From: Paracentrotus lividus
Lineage: Eukaryota; Echinodermata; Echinoidea; Camarodonta; Echinidae
Length of the DNA stretch: 64,000 bases
Assembly: GCA_940671915.1 (NCBI GenBank)
Contig: CALNVZ010003434.1
Span: 17,345,834-17,409,833, forward strand
Direction of reading: 5' to 3'
Shown here piece by piece: positions 37,301-44,780 of the stretch. The position numbers and the translations under genes were made by a program. The notes under the pieces are model-generated. The model worked only from the letters and a program-made list of their open reading frames with translations, was not told the origin of the DNA and made no database searches. How positions within the stretch are numbered: the stretch's first letter is position 1; every line of letters begins with the position of its first letter.

Positions 37301-38008
37301 AAATTGCATACTTCACTTTCATCTACTCCGGGCACCATAGGTGTAGGGGTGCTCTCTATAAGTGGCAGCGGTCCTAGGGAGGTTGGAGACGCCTTACCAG
37401 CTGCGTAAGTTGATACATAACTCGCCTCTTGTTATCTTATCACAATGATGATGATTGATGGTGGTAGTGATGGTGATGATGAATATGATGATGATGATGA
37501 TGGAGGTGGTGGTGGTGATAATGATGATGATGGTGATGATGGTGGTGGTGGTGGTGATGATTAATGCCGGTGAAGATGATAACGATGATGGTGGTGGTGT
37601 TGGTGATATAGATTTATTTATATATTATATTAATAACGCTCTTACTCAGAAGAGTTTCACAGCGCTCGTATAATGAGGTGTGTGAGGGTGTTGTCGGTGG
37701 TAATGGTTGCGATGGCAGCAGTGATAATGGTAGTGGGATGTTGGTAATAGTAGCGGTGGTGGTGAGCGGTGGTGGTAAATGTGATGGTGGTAGTGATGAC
37801 ATAACTAATTGTAGAACAAATTGAAAAATGGACAAAGGTATCTCATTGTAGTGACATCCGATTTGAAGAAAAAAGGACAGTGGTTATTACTAGCGATCGC
37901 TGATGGGAATATGTACTTCAAGTATCCTATCATTATTGTCAAAAATATTTGATATTGAGCTAATAATTATTCCGTCTTTTTAATGCATTCTTTACAAACA
38001 GACAATGA
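3646..38008 (+). CDS. Adhesion GPCR with SRCR and laminin-G-like ectodomain (whole gene model, 5' incomplete)
   Basis: Spliced gene with these exons: 3646-3963, 4721-4838, 5364-5569, 7349-7447, 8711-8917, 15378-15566, 16060-16314, 17366-17406, 17852-17992, 22734-22781, 23265-23397, 23858-23962, 24546-24621, 25199-25310, 28171-28223, 28840-28960, 29646-29749, 30232-30334, 30972-31122, 31836-31902, 32687-32753, 33808-33893, 34425-34587, 35386-35463, 36295-36355, 37341-37404, 38002-38008. Every junction is AG/GT and the phases agree throughout, giving about 1,057 codons. Domain order is SRCR-SRCR-LamG-GAIN/GPS-7TM-tail, so the product should be a surface receptor that cleaves itself at the GPS and signals through G proteins (family knowledge). 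Ectodomain exons are mostly phase 1-1, as expected for shuffled extracellular modules. The first exon starts at phase 1, so signal peptide and start codon lie upstream and were not found. Exon 7349-7447 contains an in-frame TAA. The ligand is unknown. Confidence 0.85.
4197..4689. mobile_element. TA-flanked element with two inverted tRNA-like units
   Basis: Perfect 12-bp inverted ends (CACTCTAAAAAC at 4197-4208, its complement at 4678-4689) flanked by TA on both sides, as in Tc1/mariner insertions. The word AGTGCT/AGCACT recurs in both arms. Inside are two tRNA-like units in opposite orientation, each with a B-box GGTTCGAATCCCA: one on the - strand (about 4325-4400), one on the + strand (about 4472-4557). 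Both start with gctagc. It lies in the intron between the two SRCR modules. Confidence 0.65.
4721..5569 (+). CDS. Two exons: second SRCR-like module
   Basis: Exons 4721-4838 and 5364-5569 join at phase 2 inside the conserved core: ARAICM from the first meets AMGYEDIS from the second, reproducing the SRCR VCRQLGY motif. Downstream, MMCEDETIPWWECDN matches L.C.G.E..L..C, and a terminal AIILVCRP matches the domain's final Cys strand. Strand GVLTFYIPEYPWITI starts the module. As in the first copy, the Cys of WGTVCDD is missing (WITIMETLSEE). Between the two exons lies ordinary intron. Just upstream, the intron 3964-4720 carries a TA-flanked element. Confidence 0.72.
5570..7348. other. Intron without further features
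   Basis: AT-rich intron of the adhesion GPCR. It holds G and C runs near 5624-5642 and 5880-5895 and no other exon that I can support. The short open frames at 6306 and 7120 lack splice context or domain likeness. Confidence 0.5.
7349..7447 (+). CDS. Linker / LamG-start exon with an in-frame stop
   Basis: The acceptor follows a pyrimidine tract (cttattaacctcctttaag) and the donor CAG|GTGAGC is close to perfect. The exon is 99 bp and phase 1-1, fitting both neighbours: T+TA gives Leu after the SRCR end, and G+GA gives Gly before PVGNAIL. The reading is LPSMLTT.., then CPERMSPLNQMFNLDPS, then TAA (7432-7434), then LYSTG. The exon is required: joining 5569 directly to 8711 would make TGA. A weaker donor at 7430 (CTA|GTTAAC) is also phase 1 and removes the stop. 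So this is a nonsense allele, a base error, or use of the weak donor. Confidence 0.5.
7448..8710. other. Intron with a compositionally odd block
   Basis: From about 7540 to 8215 the sequence is richer in G and C and less repetitive than its flanks, like 900-3440. No gene, RNA or repeat structure is visible there. The rest is ordinary intron. Confidence 0.3.
8711..16314 (+). CDS. Three exons: laminin-G / concanavalin-A-like module
   Basis: Exons 8711-8917, 15378-15566 and 16060-16314, all phase 1-1. The first encodes PVGNAILGTGEGFFL.. and CPNGFAFAYWFTLP, matching the G..G.A....G and F....W strands of LamG-like jelly rolls. The second ends CGYRVWNHVALNV, the W.HVA.T motif. The third has CELYINGKP (LY.NG) and LDEVGLWRRPLQEDEVTSLY, matching the IDEVRIWNRALS..EI..LY closing strand. 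The module is a likely extracellular adhesion or ligand-binding domain, related to LamG/pentraxin domains of other adhesion GPCRs. The 8917 donor (GCAA|GTTCGA) is weak; 8890 is an in-phase alternative. The 6.5-kb intron after exon 1 holds several mobile elements and an assembly gap. Confidence 0.7.
8945..9330. mobile_element. Inverted-repeat element hosting another palindromic element
   Basis: Ends are inverted copies: gttgtattcgaatcattacc..gcaggatcc at the left, ggatcctgca..ttatttggatgcaac at the right. Further inner inverted copies lie around 9170-9245. A second palindromic element (9030-9163) sits in the middle. All of this lies just after the first LamG exon, in its intron. Confidence 0.5.
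9030..9163. mobile_element. Palindromic MITE, copy 1
   Basis: About 134 bp with ~40-bp inverted ends (GGGCATTTCATCAAAGGACT inward to TTTATCCGACAAA). A second copy, in the opposite orientation, is at 47095-47232, identical in layout including the centre around CAATCAGATG. Two copies at unrelated sites show it is mobile. Confidence 0.75.
9331..11542. other. Intron, low-complexity and homopolymer tracts
   Basis: No exon or RNA gene found. There are poly-A/T tracts near 9940-9960, 10255-10280 and 10425-10450, and short frames without domain likeness. Confidence 0.5.
11543..11956. repeat. Long near-perfect palindrome
   Basis: Two arms of roughly 190 bp (from tttgcttaaagtgtgtaatg to the centre near 11740-11765, and back) are almost identical in inverted orientation. 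The centre repeats GTGGCATAACGAG. Flanking gggggca and tgcccccc may extend the element to about 11524-11996. No coding capacity. It has the form of a recent foldback insertion and could extrude a cruciform. Confidence 0.75.
12690..14421. other. Noisy sequence before the gap, duplicating the flank after it
   Basis: Contains about two and a half tandem units (~630 bp) of the GAGACG-rich repeat, peppered with single-base insertions and deletions. Bases from about 13500 to 14421 match 14447-15370 in order, including the non-repeat tail (gtgtatttgtgtgttgg.., ggcaaataaagacaat). The copy after the gap is cleaner. This fits an unpolished long read used as gap filler whose overlap was not merged. Confidence 0.7.
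14422..14446. other. Assembly gap (25 N)
   Basis: Exactly 25 N. A fixed-length gap beside duplicated flanks suggests the gap size is nominal, not measured. Confidence 0.95.
14447..15158. mobile_element. GAGACG-rich palindromic elements, cleaner copy
   Basis: One element is complete (about 14884-15155), with inverted ends GGTATCTCACTTCGCGGAGA and TCCGCGAAATGAGATACC. The word GAGACGTCTCCGCGAC and its complement fill the interior. A second element ends at about 14791 (gaagtgagatacc), its start lying across the gap. About 90 bp separate them. The same family occurs at 26668-27220. Confidence 0.7.
16390..17008. mobile_element. hAT-like palindromic element
   Basis: Inverted ends TAGGGTTGGGC (16390-16400) and GCCCAACCCTA (16998-17008) are flanked by a 7-bp direct repeat GTATTGA (16383-16389, 17009-17015). 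Arms of roughly 200 bp are inverted copies. End sequence and duplication resemble hAT elements, which make 8-bp duplications; one base may have decayed. No transposase. It lies in the intron after the LamG module. Confidence 0.7.
17366..25310 (+). CDS. Seven exons: linker and GAIN domain
   Basis: Exons 17366-17406, 17852-17992, 22734-22781, 23265-23397, 23858-23962, 24546-24621 and 25199-25310. The first is a short linker, NNCPCEETTET. The next three encode amphipathic helices (DIVELIEEGDDVTPNDLVQI, SSLDIISSLATL, ANELKDNLNEFHQVG, ILGSVEALQNALL), typical of the helical GAIN subdomain A. The rest encode beta strands of subdomain B (FIYRRDQV, ISVALLKG, SPVLNVQTTGV, LNENITFTIAHNEY), with an N-glycosylation sequon NIT. 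Exon phases run 0, 0, 0, 1, 1, 2, 0 and stay in frame. The 4.7-kb intron before 22734 is mostly one repeat element. Confidence 0.75.
18287..22284. mobile_element. 4-kb element with GTCACACTGAG ends and a GAACG-rich interior
   Basis: Left end CCCCCGTCACACTGAG..CGTTC, right end ..GAACGACCTCAGTGTGACGGC in inverted orientation. The interior repeats GAACG, GGACGTA and AAACG every 10-15 bp on one or the other strand. Further left-end-like copies at about 21505 and 21685 suggest nested or rearranged copies. A CT-rich minisatellite (19680-20860) lies inside. No protein-coding frame was found. It fills most of an intron within the GAIN-coding part. Confidence 0.6.
19680..20860 (+). repeat. CT-rich minisatellite, ~50-53-bp unit
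   Basis: About 20 degenerate copies of a pyrimidine-rich unit around atgtatttctttgtttttaa, then tccttctttcactttctc, then cattatttctt. Units with and without AATCC alternate in places. Frames through it translate as Phe/Ser/Leu low complexity and are not genes. Confidence 0.9.
25541..27560. mobile_element. TU-like foldback element with 15-bp minisatellite arms
   Basis: Left array 25541-26067 is about 35 copies of AAAAATGGCAGAGGT. Right array 27286-27560 is the same unit in inverted orientation. Inside the arrays, a ~65-bp non-repeated stretch (26069-26136) is also inverted at 27223-27289. The loop is 26137-27222. Long inverted arms with an outer domain of 15-bp tandem repeats are the design described for sea-urchin TU elements. 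Frames through the array (AEVKM or GRGKN repeats) are by-products. It sits between the last GAIN exon and the GPS exons. Confidence 0.8.
26668..27220. mobile_element. GAGACG-family element in the foldback loop
   Basis: Ends GGTATCTCACTTCGCGGA and the inverted GAGAAGTGAGATACC, same family as 14884-15155. Inner arms repeat GTCGCGGAGACG. It abuts the inverted unique arm at 27223. Confidence 0.75.
28171..28960 (+). CDS. Two exons: GPS autoproteolysis site
   Basis: Exons 28171-28223 and 28840-28960 join at phase 2. They encode the GPS with its four cysteines: CSFYDPDQ.., EGCTRV, and the C-x-C of TCTCNHMTSFAILM. The His-x-Thr triad is kept (H-M-T), so cleavage is expected between Met and Thr, leaving a tethered agonist starting TSFAILM (family TNFAVLM). 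The tryptophans common in GPS motifs (CVFWD, GGW) are replaced or missing: CSFYD has Tyr, and no Trp lies between the Cys residues. The phase 0 end leads straight into the TM1 exon. Confidence 0.85.
29646..34587 (+). CDS. Seven exons: seven-transmembrane core, secretin/adhesion type (7tm_2)
   Basis: Exons 29646-29749 (TM1), 30232-30334 (TM2), 30972-31122 (TM3), 31836-31902 (TM4), 32687-32753 (loop 2, TM5), 33808-33893 (intracellular loop 3), 34425-34587 (TM6-TM7). Class B2 hallmarks are visible: a Cys at the start of TM3 (VACKVV), FWMFVQGVYMY at the end of TM3, YFLLVGWGVPVAIV in TM4, ICWLNKENGGIWIFVVP in loop 2/TM5, ILGVTWITGIL in TM6, and FAISNAFQGLFLF with ILINGEIRSAL in TM7 and helix 8. 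All splice phases agree. Together these leave little doubt about the class. It lacks the hormone-binding domain of secretin receptors. Confidence 0.92.
31180..31460 (+). repeat. Purine/GT-rich low-complexity tract
   Basis: GTGTGA, GAGAGA and GTGTGT runs in the intron after the TM3 exon. Frames here are low complexity and not genes. Confidence 0.85.
33102..33746. mobile_element. TA-flanked element rich in TTTAAACAAC
   Basis: Inverted ends CACTGTTAGAA and TTCTAACAGTG, each next to TA (33100-33101, 33747-33748). The interior repeats TTTAAACAAC and its complement at least ten times. About 645 bp, no coding capacity. It ends only about 60 bp before exon 33808. Confidence 0.7.
34260..34304 (+). 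repeat. Poly(A) tract
   Basis: A run of about 45 A within the intron before the TM6-TM7 exon. It could be an old retroposon tail, but no body is recognisable. Confidence 0.8.
35386..38008 (+). CDS. Four exons: cytoplasmic tail and stop
   Basis: Exons 35386-35463 (IRSALRLRKSRILPF..), 36295-36355 (GNNSTRCKETT..), 37341-37404 (GVGVLSISGSGPREV..) and 38002-38008. The last joins at phase 2 and gives AAQ and then TGA. Reading through the 37404 donor stops at once (GCG TAA), so both forms end in LPAA, with or without Gln. The tail is basic near the membrane, then Ser/Thr-rich, which suits kinase or arrestin regulation (inference). Exon 36295 begins only about 45 bp after a tRNA-derived repeat. Start and end of the short exons rest on splice consensus alone. 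Confidence 0.6.
35622..35745 (+). repeat. Imperfect tandem duplication, ~77-bp period
   Basis: cgctggtctagttgattt followed by a similar ~29-bp block at 35622 and again at 35699, a few mismatches apart. Confidence 0.7.
35995..36250 (+). mobile_element. tRNA-derived SINE
   Basis: The head 35995-36067 folds as a tRNA with A box TTGGCTCAGTGGATAGAG and B box GGTTCGATCCC, anticodon CAT at 36028-36030. Mismatches in acceptor and T stems (GATGTGT against CCGCGTC) argue against a functional tRNA. A non-tRNA body follows (gttgctgcttccctgtatgg.. cacaagaaaaggg). The - strand reads GMTRPGIEPTTSR, a typical translation of tRNA-derived repeats. It lies just before tail exon 36295. Confidence 0.7.
37440..37800 (+). 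repeat. GATGAT/GGTGGT trinucleotide tract
   Basis: Imperfect GAT and GGT triplet runs in the intron before the last exon. Met/Val-rich frames through it are not genes. Confidence 0.9.
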
Positions 38009-38235
38009 AGAGATATAACACCTTATCTGCACCACTGACGAAGCAACATGTGGATAGTAGATGTCAGGAAGTGCATATTAAATCATCTGATTATTATGTT
38101 TCTATAAAATACAAGCTAACAATCACGAAGTAATTTAAAAGTCGAGGATAAAACTATAGGAATACATAGACGTATAAAAGGTCGGATGATAACTTTAGCA
38201 GACTTAGTACAACAGTTTCTAATATATAATAGGAT

Positions 38236-38252
38236 AATAAAGTTAGAATAAA
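38236..38252 (+). terminator. Candidate poly(A) signals of the adhesion GPCR
   Basis: Two AATAAA hexamers (38236-38241 and 38247-38252) lie about 230 bp after the proposed stop, on the coding strand. In an AT-rich region this can occur by chance, so the support is positional. Confidence 0.4.
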
Positions 38253-38259
38253 AGTAAAA

Positions 38260-40304
38260 AGTTGTTTATATCACTATATACTTATTTTGTAAAATATTAC
38301 CAACTGTTTATTTTACTTATTGTGTATATATATATATATCAAATAGTGTGTACATATAACCTATTCTGTATTTATTACTATATTACTTACTAATTTATGT
38401 ACATTTTACTCATTGTGTATATACACGCACGTCTGTTTATATAATCTAATTTTGGAATAGCTGGGAATCCAGGTTTGTCTGAAAAGGAAACATTTTTGGA
38501 TCCGTGGTGAGCTCCTCACGTAAGGGATAAGATGGATATTTAACAATAATACAGTCTAAATCAGTACAAATGCTACAAGCTGGAAAACTCCTCTCAGTTG
38601 ATATGTGTATGTGGTACCAAATTATAGCCATTTTTCTTAGTTGACACATTTTTATGCGAGGAGGGAAAATCGCTAGTACACGTTATAAACATAGGCTACA
38701 CAATATCAAAAACACATACAGGCGCTAAATTGATTTTTCTTGATTGTAGAAAAATGATTACATATTAAGATGTACTACAACAAATGAGATTTTCTAAACA
38801 TGCTGAAAATTTTTGTTTTGTTTTTCGTTTTGCTTTAAGGAAATACCCCCCCCCAAAAAAAAAAAAAAAACAAAACAAAAACAGATTGCGATCAACTTTC
38901 ATGTTATAACAGCAAATGTTTCCCAGCTTGTACAACTTTAAAAAATAAAATAGATAGACTGTAGGTCAGTGCAATATTACAAAATGGTGAACCTAATTAA
39001 TTTACTTGCATGTTTAACTTCTCTGTCAAATTTTGCTCTATTTGGACAGAGAATTATTAAGTTTTTAATAAATTTAATCCTATTTTGCAAAATAAAGAGT
39101 TTGATTGTAAATAGTTAAATAGTTACGTTTTTGTTCAAACTGTTAATGTTACAAATATCCATAAATGTATATTGCCCCGCATGAGTTATTATATCAAACA
39201 CTTTCAAGTATCATTATAGTAATGTTTTAAATAATTCAGAATTACGTGCACATATTATCATGTATTATACATAAAGTTACCATACTAATGTAAGTATAGT
39301 TTAAATGTAGTAATTTTCTTTGTTCTTACTCCTCTCCGTTTCTTTTCTCTGTTTATAATGTTTGCAGATTTCAATAAATTATAGCATACAAACAATGAAT
39401 AATAATAACAAAATCATTGTTCTACTGTATATGTGAATAAATCATTGAATAAATATTTGTTCAGTGTATACAATTTTTTAATAAGAAATATTGAACTTAA
39501 GTAGAAATTGCTGGAACAAGTGAGTGCAAAATGTAAAAATTAAAAACTTAATGCTTTGGTCACCCACTGTTTTTTTTTTTAATAAATATTTATTTTAGTA
39601 TGTAGAACAAAAATTTAATTGGTATCAACAACAGCCGGTCTGAAGTATAACCTAATAACTATCCTTCATAAAAAAAAATAAAAAACACATTAGGTAGGTC
39701 AGCCTTTTGCAGGCAAAAATATTAAATTTCTAGTTTTTGAGAGGATTATAGTAGTATACCAATGACAATATCATCCCACAACATGATTAAGCTCAATGTG
39801 TATGTTTGTCATTATTTGCGATTATCAAAATTCATTCCTATTTTTTCGAACCTCGAAAAATATACCGTACGGTGCGAACGCTGACCGTTAGCGCAGAGAA
39901 TAATGCACGCTGATGCGCCGTGTGTTTATTGCTGTGTGCGGTCCGTGCCGCACGCGCTGTAATATCAACGATGTTGATGGAGAGCTGGTCAAGATTGGTA
40001 GTCAGATTTTCGTTTCGTATTACTGATCTAGGCAACCTATGACATAAGATTGATAGCAGTATAGGTCGATCATATTCTACAGTTATGCCAAGTTGCATTA
40101 GTTTTCGCAATTTGTGAAAAAGGCTGATACTACCCGCCGTAAAATTTTAAAACAACAACATGATTGATATCAAACTGCTTTCATTAAAAACCGTTAGTGC
40201 CTTTCTGTGAATATGACATTCAAAAGTCTTCGGTTGTTTATTTCGGTTGTGTAACTTGTGTAAAACGTGTAAAAAATCATGATATAACAGAATGGGTAGA
40301 ATGT

Positions 40305-40305
<1 letters not shown>
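38260..40305. other. Intergenic, nothing recognised
   Basis: AT-rich sequence between the two receptor genes with short AT runs. A slightly GC-richer patch at about 39845-39965 has no clear inverted ends. No exon or RNA gene supported. Confidence 0.5.

Positions 40306-40307
<2 letters not shown>

Positions 40308-40361
<54 letters not shown>
40308..40361 (+). repeat. (GA)n microsatellite
   Basis: About 26 uninterrupted GA dinucleotides, followed by GGA runs. Confidence 0.95.
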
Positions 40362-40430
40362 GGGGTATAGGGAGGGAGATGGAAAGAGAGGAGGAGGAGG
40401 AGGAGGATAGGAATGAAGTGGAGAGAAGCA

Positions 40431-40686
40431 TCATGCGGTGGTCACAACTCGCCGTACCTTCGACGTGCAACTCCCTACGATGGATTTCGTAGAAGAATCG
40501 TGCAGCGCAGGTACCTCGGAGGCACGTTGCATGTACGACGTGCATGAAGTTTTTCCAATACCCTTACTACAGAAACGCAGGAATCGCAGAAATTGACCAA
40601 TAACCTGTGCATGCATTGCACATGCAACGCAGGCTACGTTGATGGTACGTGCCCCGTAGCATACGACGAGTTGTGACCTCCGCATT
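40431..40686. mobile_element. Short palindromic element, GGTCACAACTCG ends
   Basis: Left end TCATGCGGTGGTCACAACTC and right end complementary to TAATGCGGAGGTCACAACTC, about 24 bp with three mismatches. The interior repeats ACGTGC, TACGACG and GCATG words. No coding capacity. Confidence 0.65.
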
Positions 40687-41257
40687 AGCAGAGAGGGAAG
40701 GGAACGGAGGGATGGAGATAAAAGGGGAGAAACAGAGAAAAATAACACAGAGCATGTATAAAGAAAAGGGATGGAGATAAAGAAAGAAATACAAAAATAA
40801 ACATATACGCATAGAGGGTGAATAGATTTTTTTTAAAGAGTGAAACATACAAAAGTACAGATTCAAGGAGGATAAAGAAAGGGAGATAACTAGAGAGGAA
40901 GTGATAGAGAGGGAGAAAGAGAAGTGTGGAACATAGCAATAACAGATGTAGGGAAAAGGGAAGGGTAGTAAATAGATGAAAGTGTTAGAGAAAACGAGAA
41001 CTTAGGCTTTTGATGAAAAAAGGTACTATATAATATAACTGCAATAGAACAATAAAAACTGATAGAGGACGACGTTAATCAAAGTATTTTACAGATAGAG
41101 CATTTGAAATATCATTCCGAGTTGTCCTGCTGGGAAATTCACCTAGTCGACTATGTGAAAACGATCGATTTTAACAATGCAAACATGATTATCTCACTAT
41201 TGAGTAGGTTTCAACAAAATGTTCAATTCGGTTTCATGTTCTTAATTTACTCCTTTA

Positions 41258-42538
41258 TGGCCCGGTCACAGCTACACGACGCACGGCCAGCGCACAAAAA
41301 AGATAGAAAATAAGCTCTGTGCGTCGTTGTGCGTCGAACGTTCTGATGATTTTGGTGAAGGTATTGCGTGTGTAGGGCGCTCCCACAGCGCTCCCACAGC
41401 GCATACACTGCGCACATATTAAAAGCATCCAACTAATACACAGCTTGCTCTGGCTGTCTACACGAATGACCCGCGCATGCACAGCGCACAACATGCCAAC
41501 AAAAGTAGTTACCCCTATTGGCCCGGTCACAGCTACACGACGCACGGCCAGCGCACAAAAAAGATAGAAAATAAGCTCTGTACGTCGTTGTGCGTCGAAC
41601 TTTCTGATGATTTTGGAGAAGGTAATGCGTATGTAGGGCGCTCCAAAAGCGCTCCCACAGCGCCCCCACAGCGCTCCCACAGCGCATACACTGCGCACAT
41701 ATTAAAGCATCCAACTAATACACAGCTTGCTCTGGCTGTCTACACGAATGACCCGCGTAGGCACAGCGCACAACCTGCGAACAAAAGTGGTTGCCCCTCA
41801 CATTGACGGTTCGATTGTTTGCAATGCATTCGCAACGCTTGGACCTACGCACATGTCTCGAATGCTTAACGCGTGGTCTGCGTGTGTCTGGCGCTGGAGC
41901 TGCGCGCTCTGCGAATGTCTGGCGCTGGTGCTGCGCCCTCTGCACATGTCTGGCGCTCTGCCCGCGTTTACATCCATGCGTCGAGGTCGACCAGATATTT
42001 GAGCATGCTCAAAATTTTCAGACGCACAACTGCGCACAACGACGAATAAAAAAGCGTTCCTCTAGCGCGTTCGACGAGTGAGCGACGAGTGTCGGCTACA
42101 AGCCAGCGCAAGACAACGCATTGCCCAAAACTGCTACTTTTTTGTGCGCTGGCCGTGCGTCGTGTAGCTGTGACCGGGCCATCACATTGACGGTTCGATT
42201 GTTTGCAATGCATTCGCAACGCTTGGACCTACGCACATGTCACGAATGCTTAACGCGTGGTCTGCGTGTGTCTGGCGCTGGCGCTGCGCGCTCTGCGAAT
42301 ATCTGGCGCTCTGCCGGCGTTTACATCCATGCGTCGAGCTCGACGCAGATATTTGAGCATGCTCAAAATTTTCAGACGCACAACTGCGCACAACGACGAA
42401 TCAAAAAGCGTTCATCTAGCGCGCTCGACGAGTGAGCGACGAATGTCAGCTACAAGCCAGCGCAAGACAACGCATTGCCCAAAACTGCTACTTTTTTGTG
42501 CGCTGGCCGTAGGTCGTGTAGCTGTGACCGGGCCATTA
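41258..42538. mobile_element. GGCCCGGTCACAGC element with a copy nested inside itself
   Basis: Two left halves in tandem (41259-41518, 41519-about 41803), then two right halves in tandem (about 41804-42181, 42182-42537). Left halves begin GGCCCGGTCACAGCTACACG; right halves end with the inverted copy. The order L-L-R-R is what one ~0.65-kb element inserted into the middle of another gives. The interior is dense in GCGCAC, GCGCT and GCGTCG. Reading frames through it are not gene-like. Confidence 0.7.
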
Positions 42539-42969
42539 CATTGAGATAATGTCATCCACAATTTTAATTGAATTCAATTCAATTAAAATGTATTATTTGT
42601 AAACACATGTGCAGCAGCCAGAAGCTGAATAAAACATGTGTACAATAGCAGTTGATTTGACAATACTTTACATTATTTCCATGATTACATGAATTACAAA
42701 AAATGAAAATTACTCTCCGCAATGTACATAGTGATGCATCACTTCATCACCACATCAATTCACTGCTAATTCCATGCCCACTGTGTTATATCTATGTGTA
42801 AAAAAACTTCTGCTATGTTATTTTACTCAATGCTTTTCCGTTAAAAAGTGATACCATTTAGATATAGGTGATATTGACATTGTTTTTGTTTTTGTTTTTT
42901 GTTTTTTTGTTTTGTTTAAATTTACCCCACTTTGGCACAAAAATTGTATCAAGGATGCGGGAGAGTCTT

Positions 42970-43213
42970 AAGGCCTCGTCACACCGAGTCCGGTCCGGGT
43001 CACGGCACGGGCCCGTTCCGGTTCAACAATGGGCAAAAACGGTCGAAATGAATCGACCGTGTACTATTGCAATGGGACTGGTCACAACAAACACGAGCTA
43101 TGCCGTACTAGCCGGAACGGCAACCGGTACGGTTTTTATGGGATCGCTCATGGAGCGATTTGAGACGGTTTGCCGTACCGGTCACCGGACCGGACTCGGT
43201 GTGACGAGGCCTT
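42970..43213. mobile_element. Palindromic element, GGCCTCGTCACACCGAG ends
   Basis: A perfect 29-bp inverted end (starts AAGGCCTCGTCACACCGAGT) at 42970 and 43185-43213. The interior repeats CCGG, CGGTAC and GGTC words. About 244 bp, no coding capacity. Confidence 0.75.
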
Positions 43214-44780
43214 TACTCTTTAAAAATATGTATAAAATTTTGGGTTTCGAAAATCAATTGTCTTTTTACTGACAAGTTTTTTGGTGTTATTTTTTTCTCT
43301 CTCACTCGGTAGAGGATAATCATGTATATTTTTAATTAACCCTGTTTGGTATCTCGTTTTTAAATGTCGAACACATGTTTTAAAGCTGACTCCGTAGTAT
43401 TTGTTCAGCTGACTTTGTTCCCGGTATTTATCAACATCAAAATCGATATTGAAGTCAGTCAGATTAACATTACAGACTGTTCGAGTTCACGCAAATGTTG
43501 ATCCAATATGAATTTTACAAAGGGAAATGAAGGCATCAAATATTAATGTAAAATTGAGAGAGGGTGTTATTGCATTTGTACTACGACAGTTTTCACAAAG
43601 GTAATCATAATAATCAATTCGTCATTTCATTGTTAATATCTAAAATATTGATATGCTTATCCCATTAGAGCTGTATGATATTATTTTACAATACAGGAAA
43701 TTTTCTTAAAAGAATTCATAACTCATTTCTAAAATATTTCATTGCGCATTCTACAAGAATGAAGAGTAATTCTATTGTCCCCTCCTTTATATTATTAACT
43801 TGACGGAAGTGAGAATTATCATTTCATTTATATCCCAAATCAATAATGAAGAACTTGAAGGGCAATATAATGTTCGTAGATATTCCCATAAAAATGTCAT
43901 TTATATGACTGTAAACAGAATAATTATTTGGTTGATTGGCCTTGAACACCACTATTAGAGCGGGTCGTGATCAGACGCGGAAAACTACACATAATTTTCT
44001 GAAAAAAGGGAAAGAGGCGAGCTAAAATTAATTTACCACATTAAACGGGCTGCAAGCCGTGCAAAATTAAAGAGCTCTATTTAATTACCGCTTGTTTCAT
44101 GTGCACCATAATAATGACATTAATAGATCAGTATGAAGGTTGTTTGGGGGAGTCAGATACTGGGGAATGTGAGAATTACCAGCTTGATAAATTAAGTGCA
44201 TTGCAGTATCCTGTGTAGGCATGTATACGACAGTATAATACGTTTGATGACTAATATGAGTATTAATGTAATATAGAATGATATAACTTCACATATATAG
44301 CAGATGAAATTCAATGATTAAAGGAAATCTAAACCCATGAGGAAAATTTATCTTCGAGGAAAGAGTAAAATGAGAAGAGCCAATAACAAAAAGTTTCATT
44401 ATTTAGGATCACAGTCATGGAATTTAAAAAGTCTCTCTGTATGAGGCTCTAGTCCTCAAATTAGCAAAATTGCTTCCAAATTGCTAATTTCATTAAAGCC
44501 AATACGAACCAGCAGGCTTGTATAGCACCACCTCAATTCCTCAACTACTCATATCTGCCCCGGTTTCCAATCTATAATGCAACATTCTTAGTAATAGTAG
44601 TGTGGTCTTATAAAATAGACCCGATTGAATGCTAATTCACTATTCAGTACATTTATATCTCAATAATTACGTTACAAATAGCAAAACAAAAACTTCCCCT
44701 AAAAACATTTTAGTTTCCCTATACAAGAAAAAAAAAAAAAAAAGGGATAATTTGTTCCCTGTATTGTTAATGGTTATCCC
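43214..44780. other. Intergenic, nothing recognised
   Basis: AT-rich; no exon, RNA or inverted-end element that I can support. Confidence 0.5.

Noticed and set aside
39838..40110. 90-codon - strand frame between the genes
   Set aside because: No domain, splice or start evidence; it overlaps a GC-richer patch that may be a repeat.
41255..42544. Several 70-150-codon frames, Cys/Arg/Ala-rich
   Set aside because: They are GC-rich element sequence read in several frames on both strands; none has splice sites or domain likeness.
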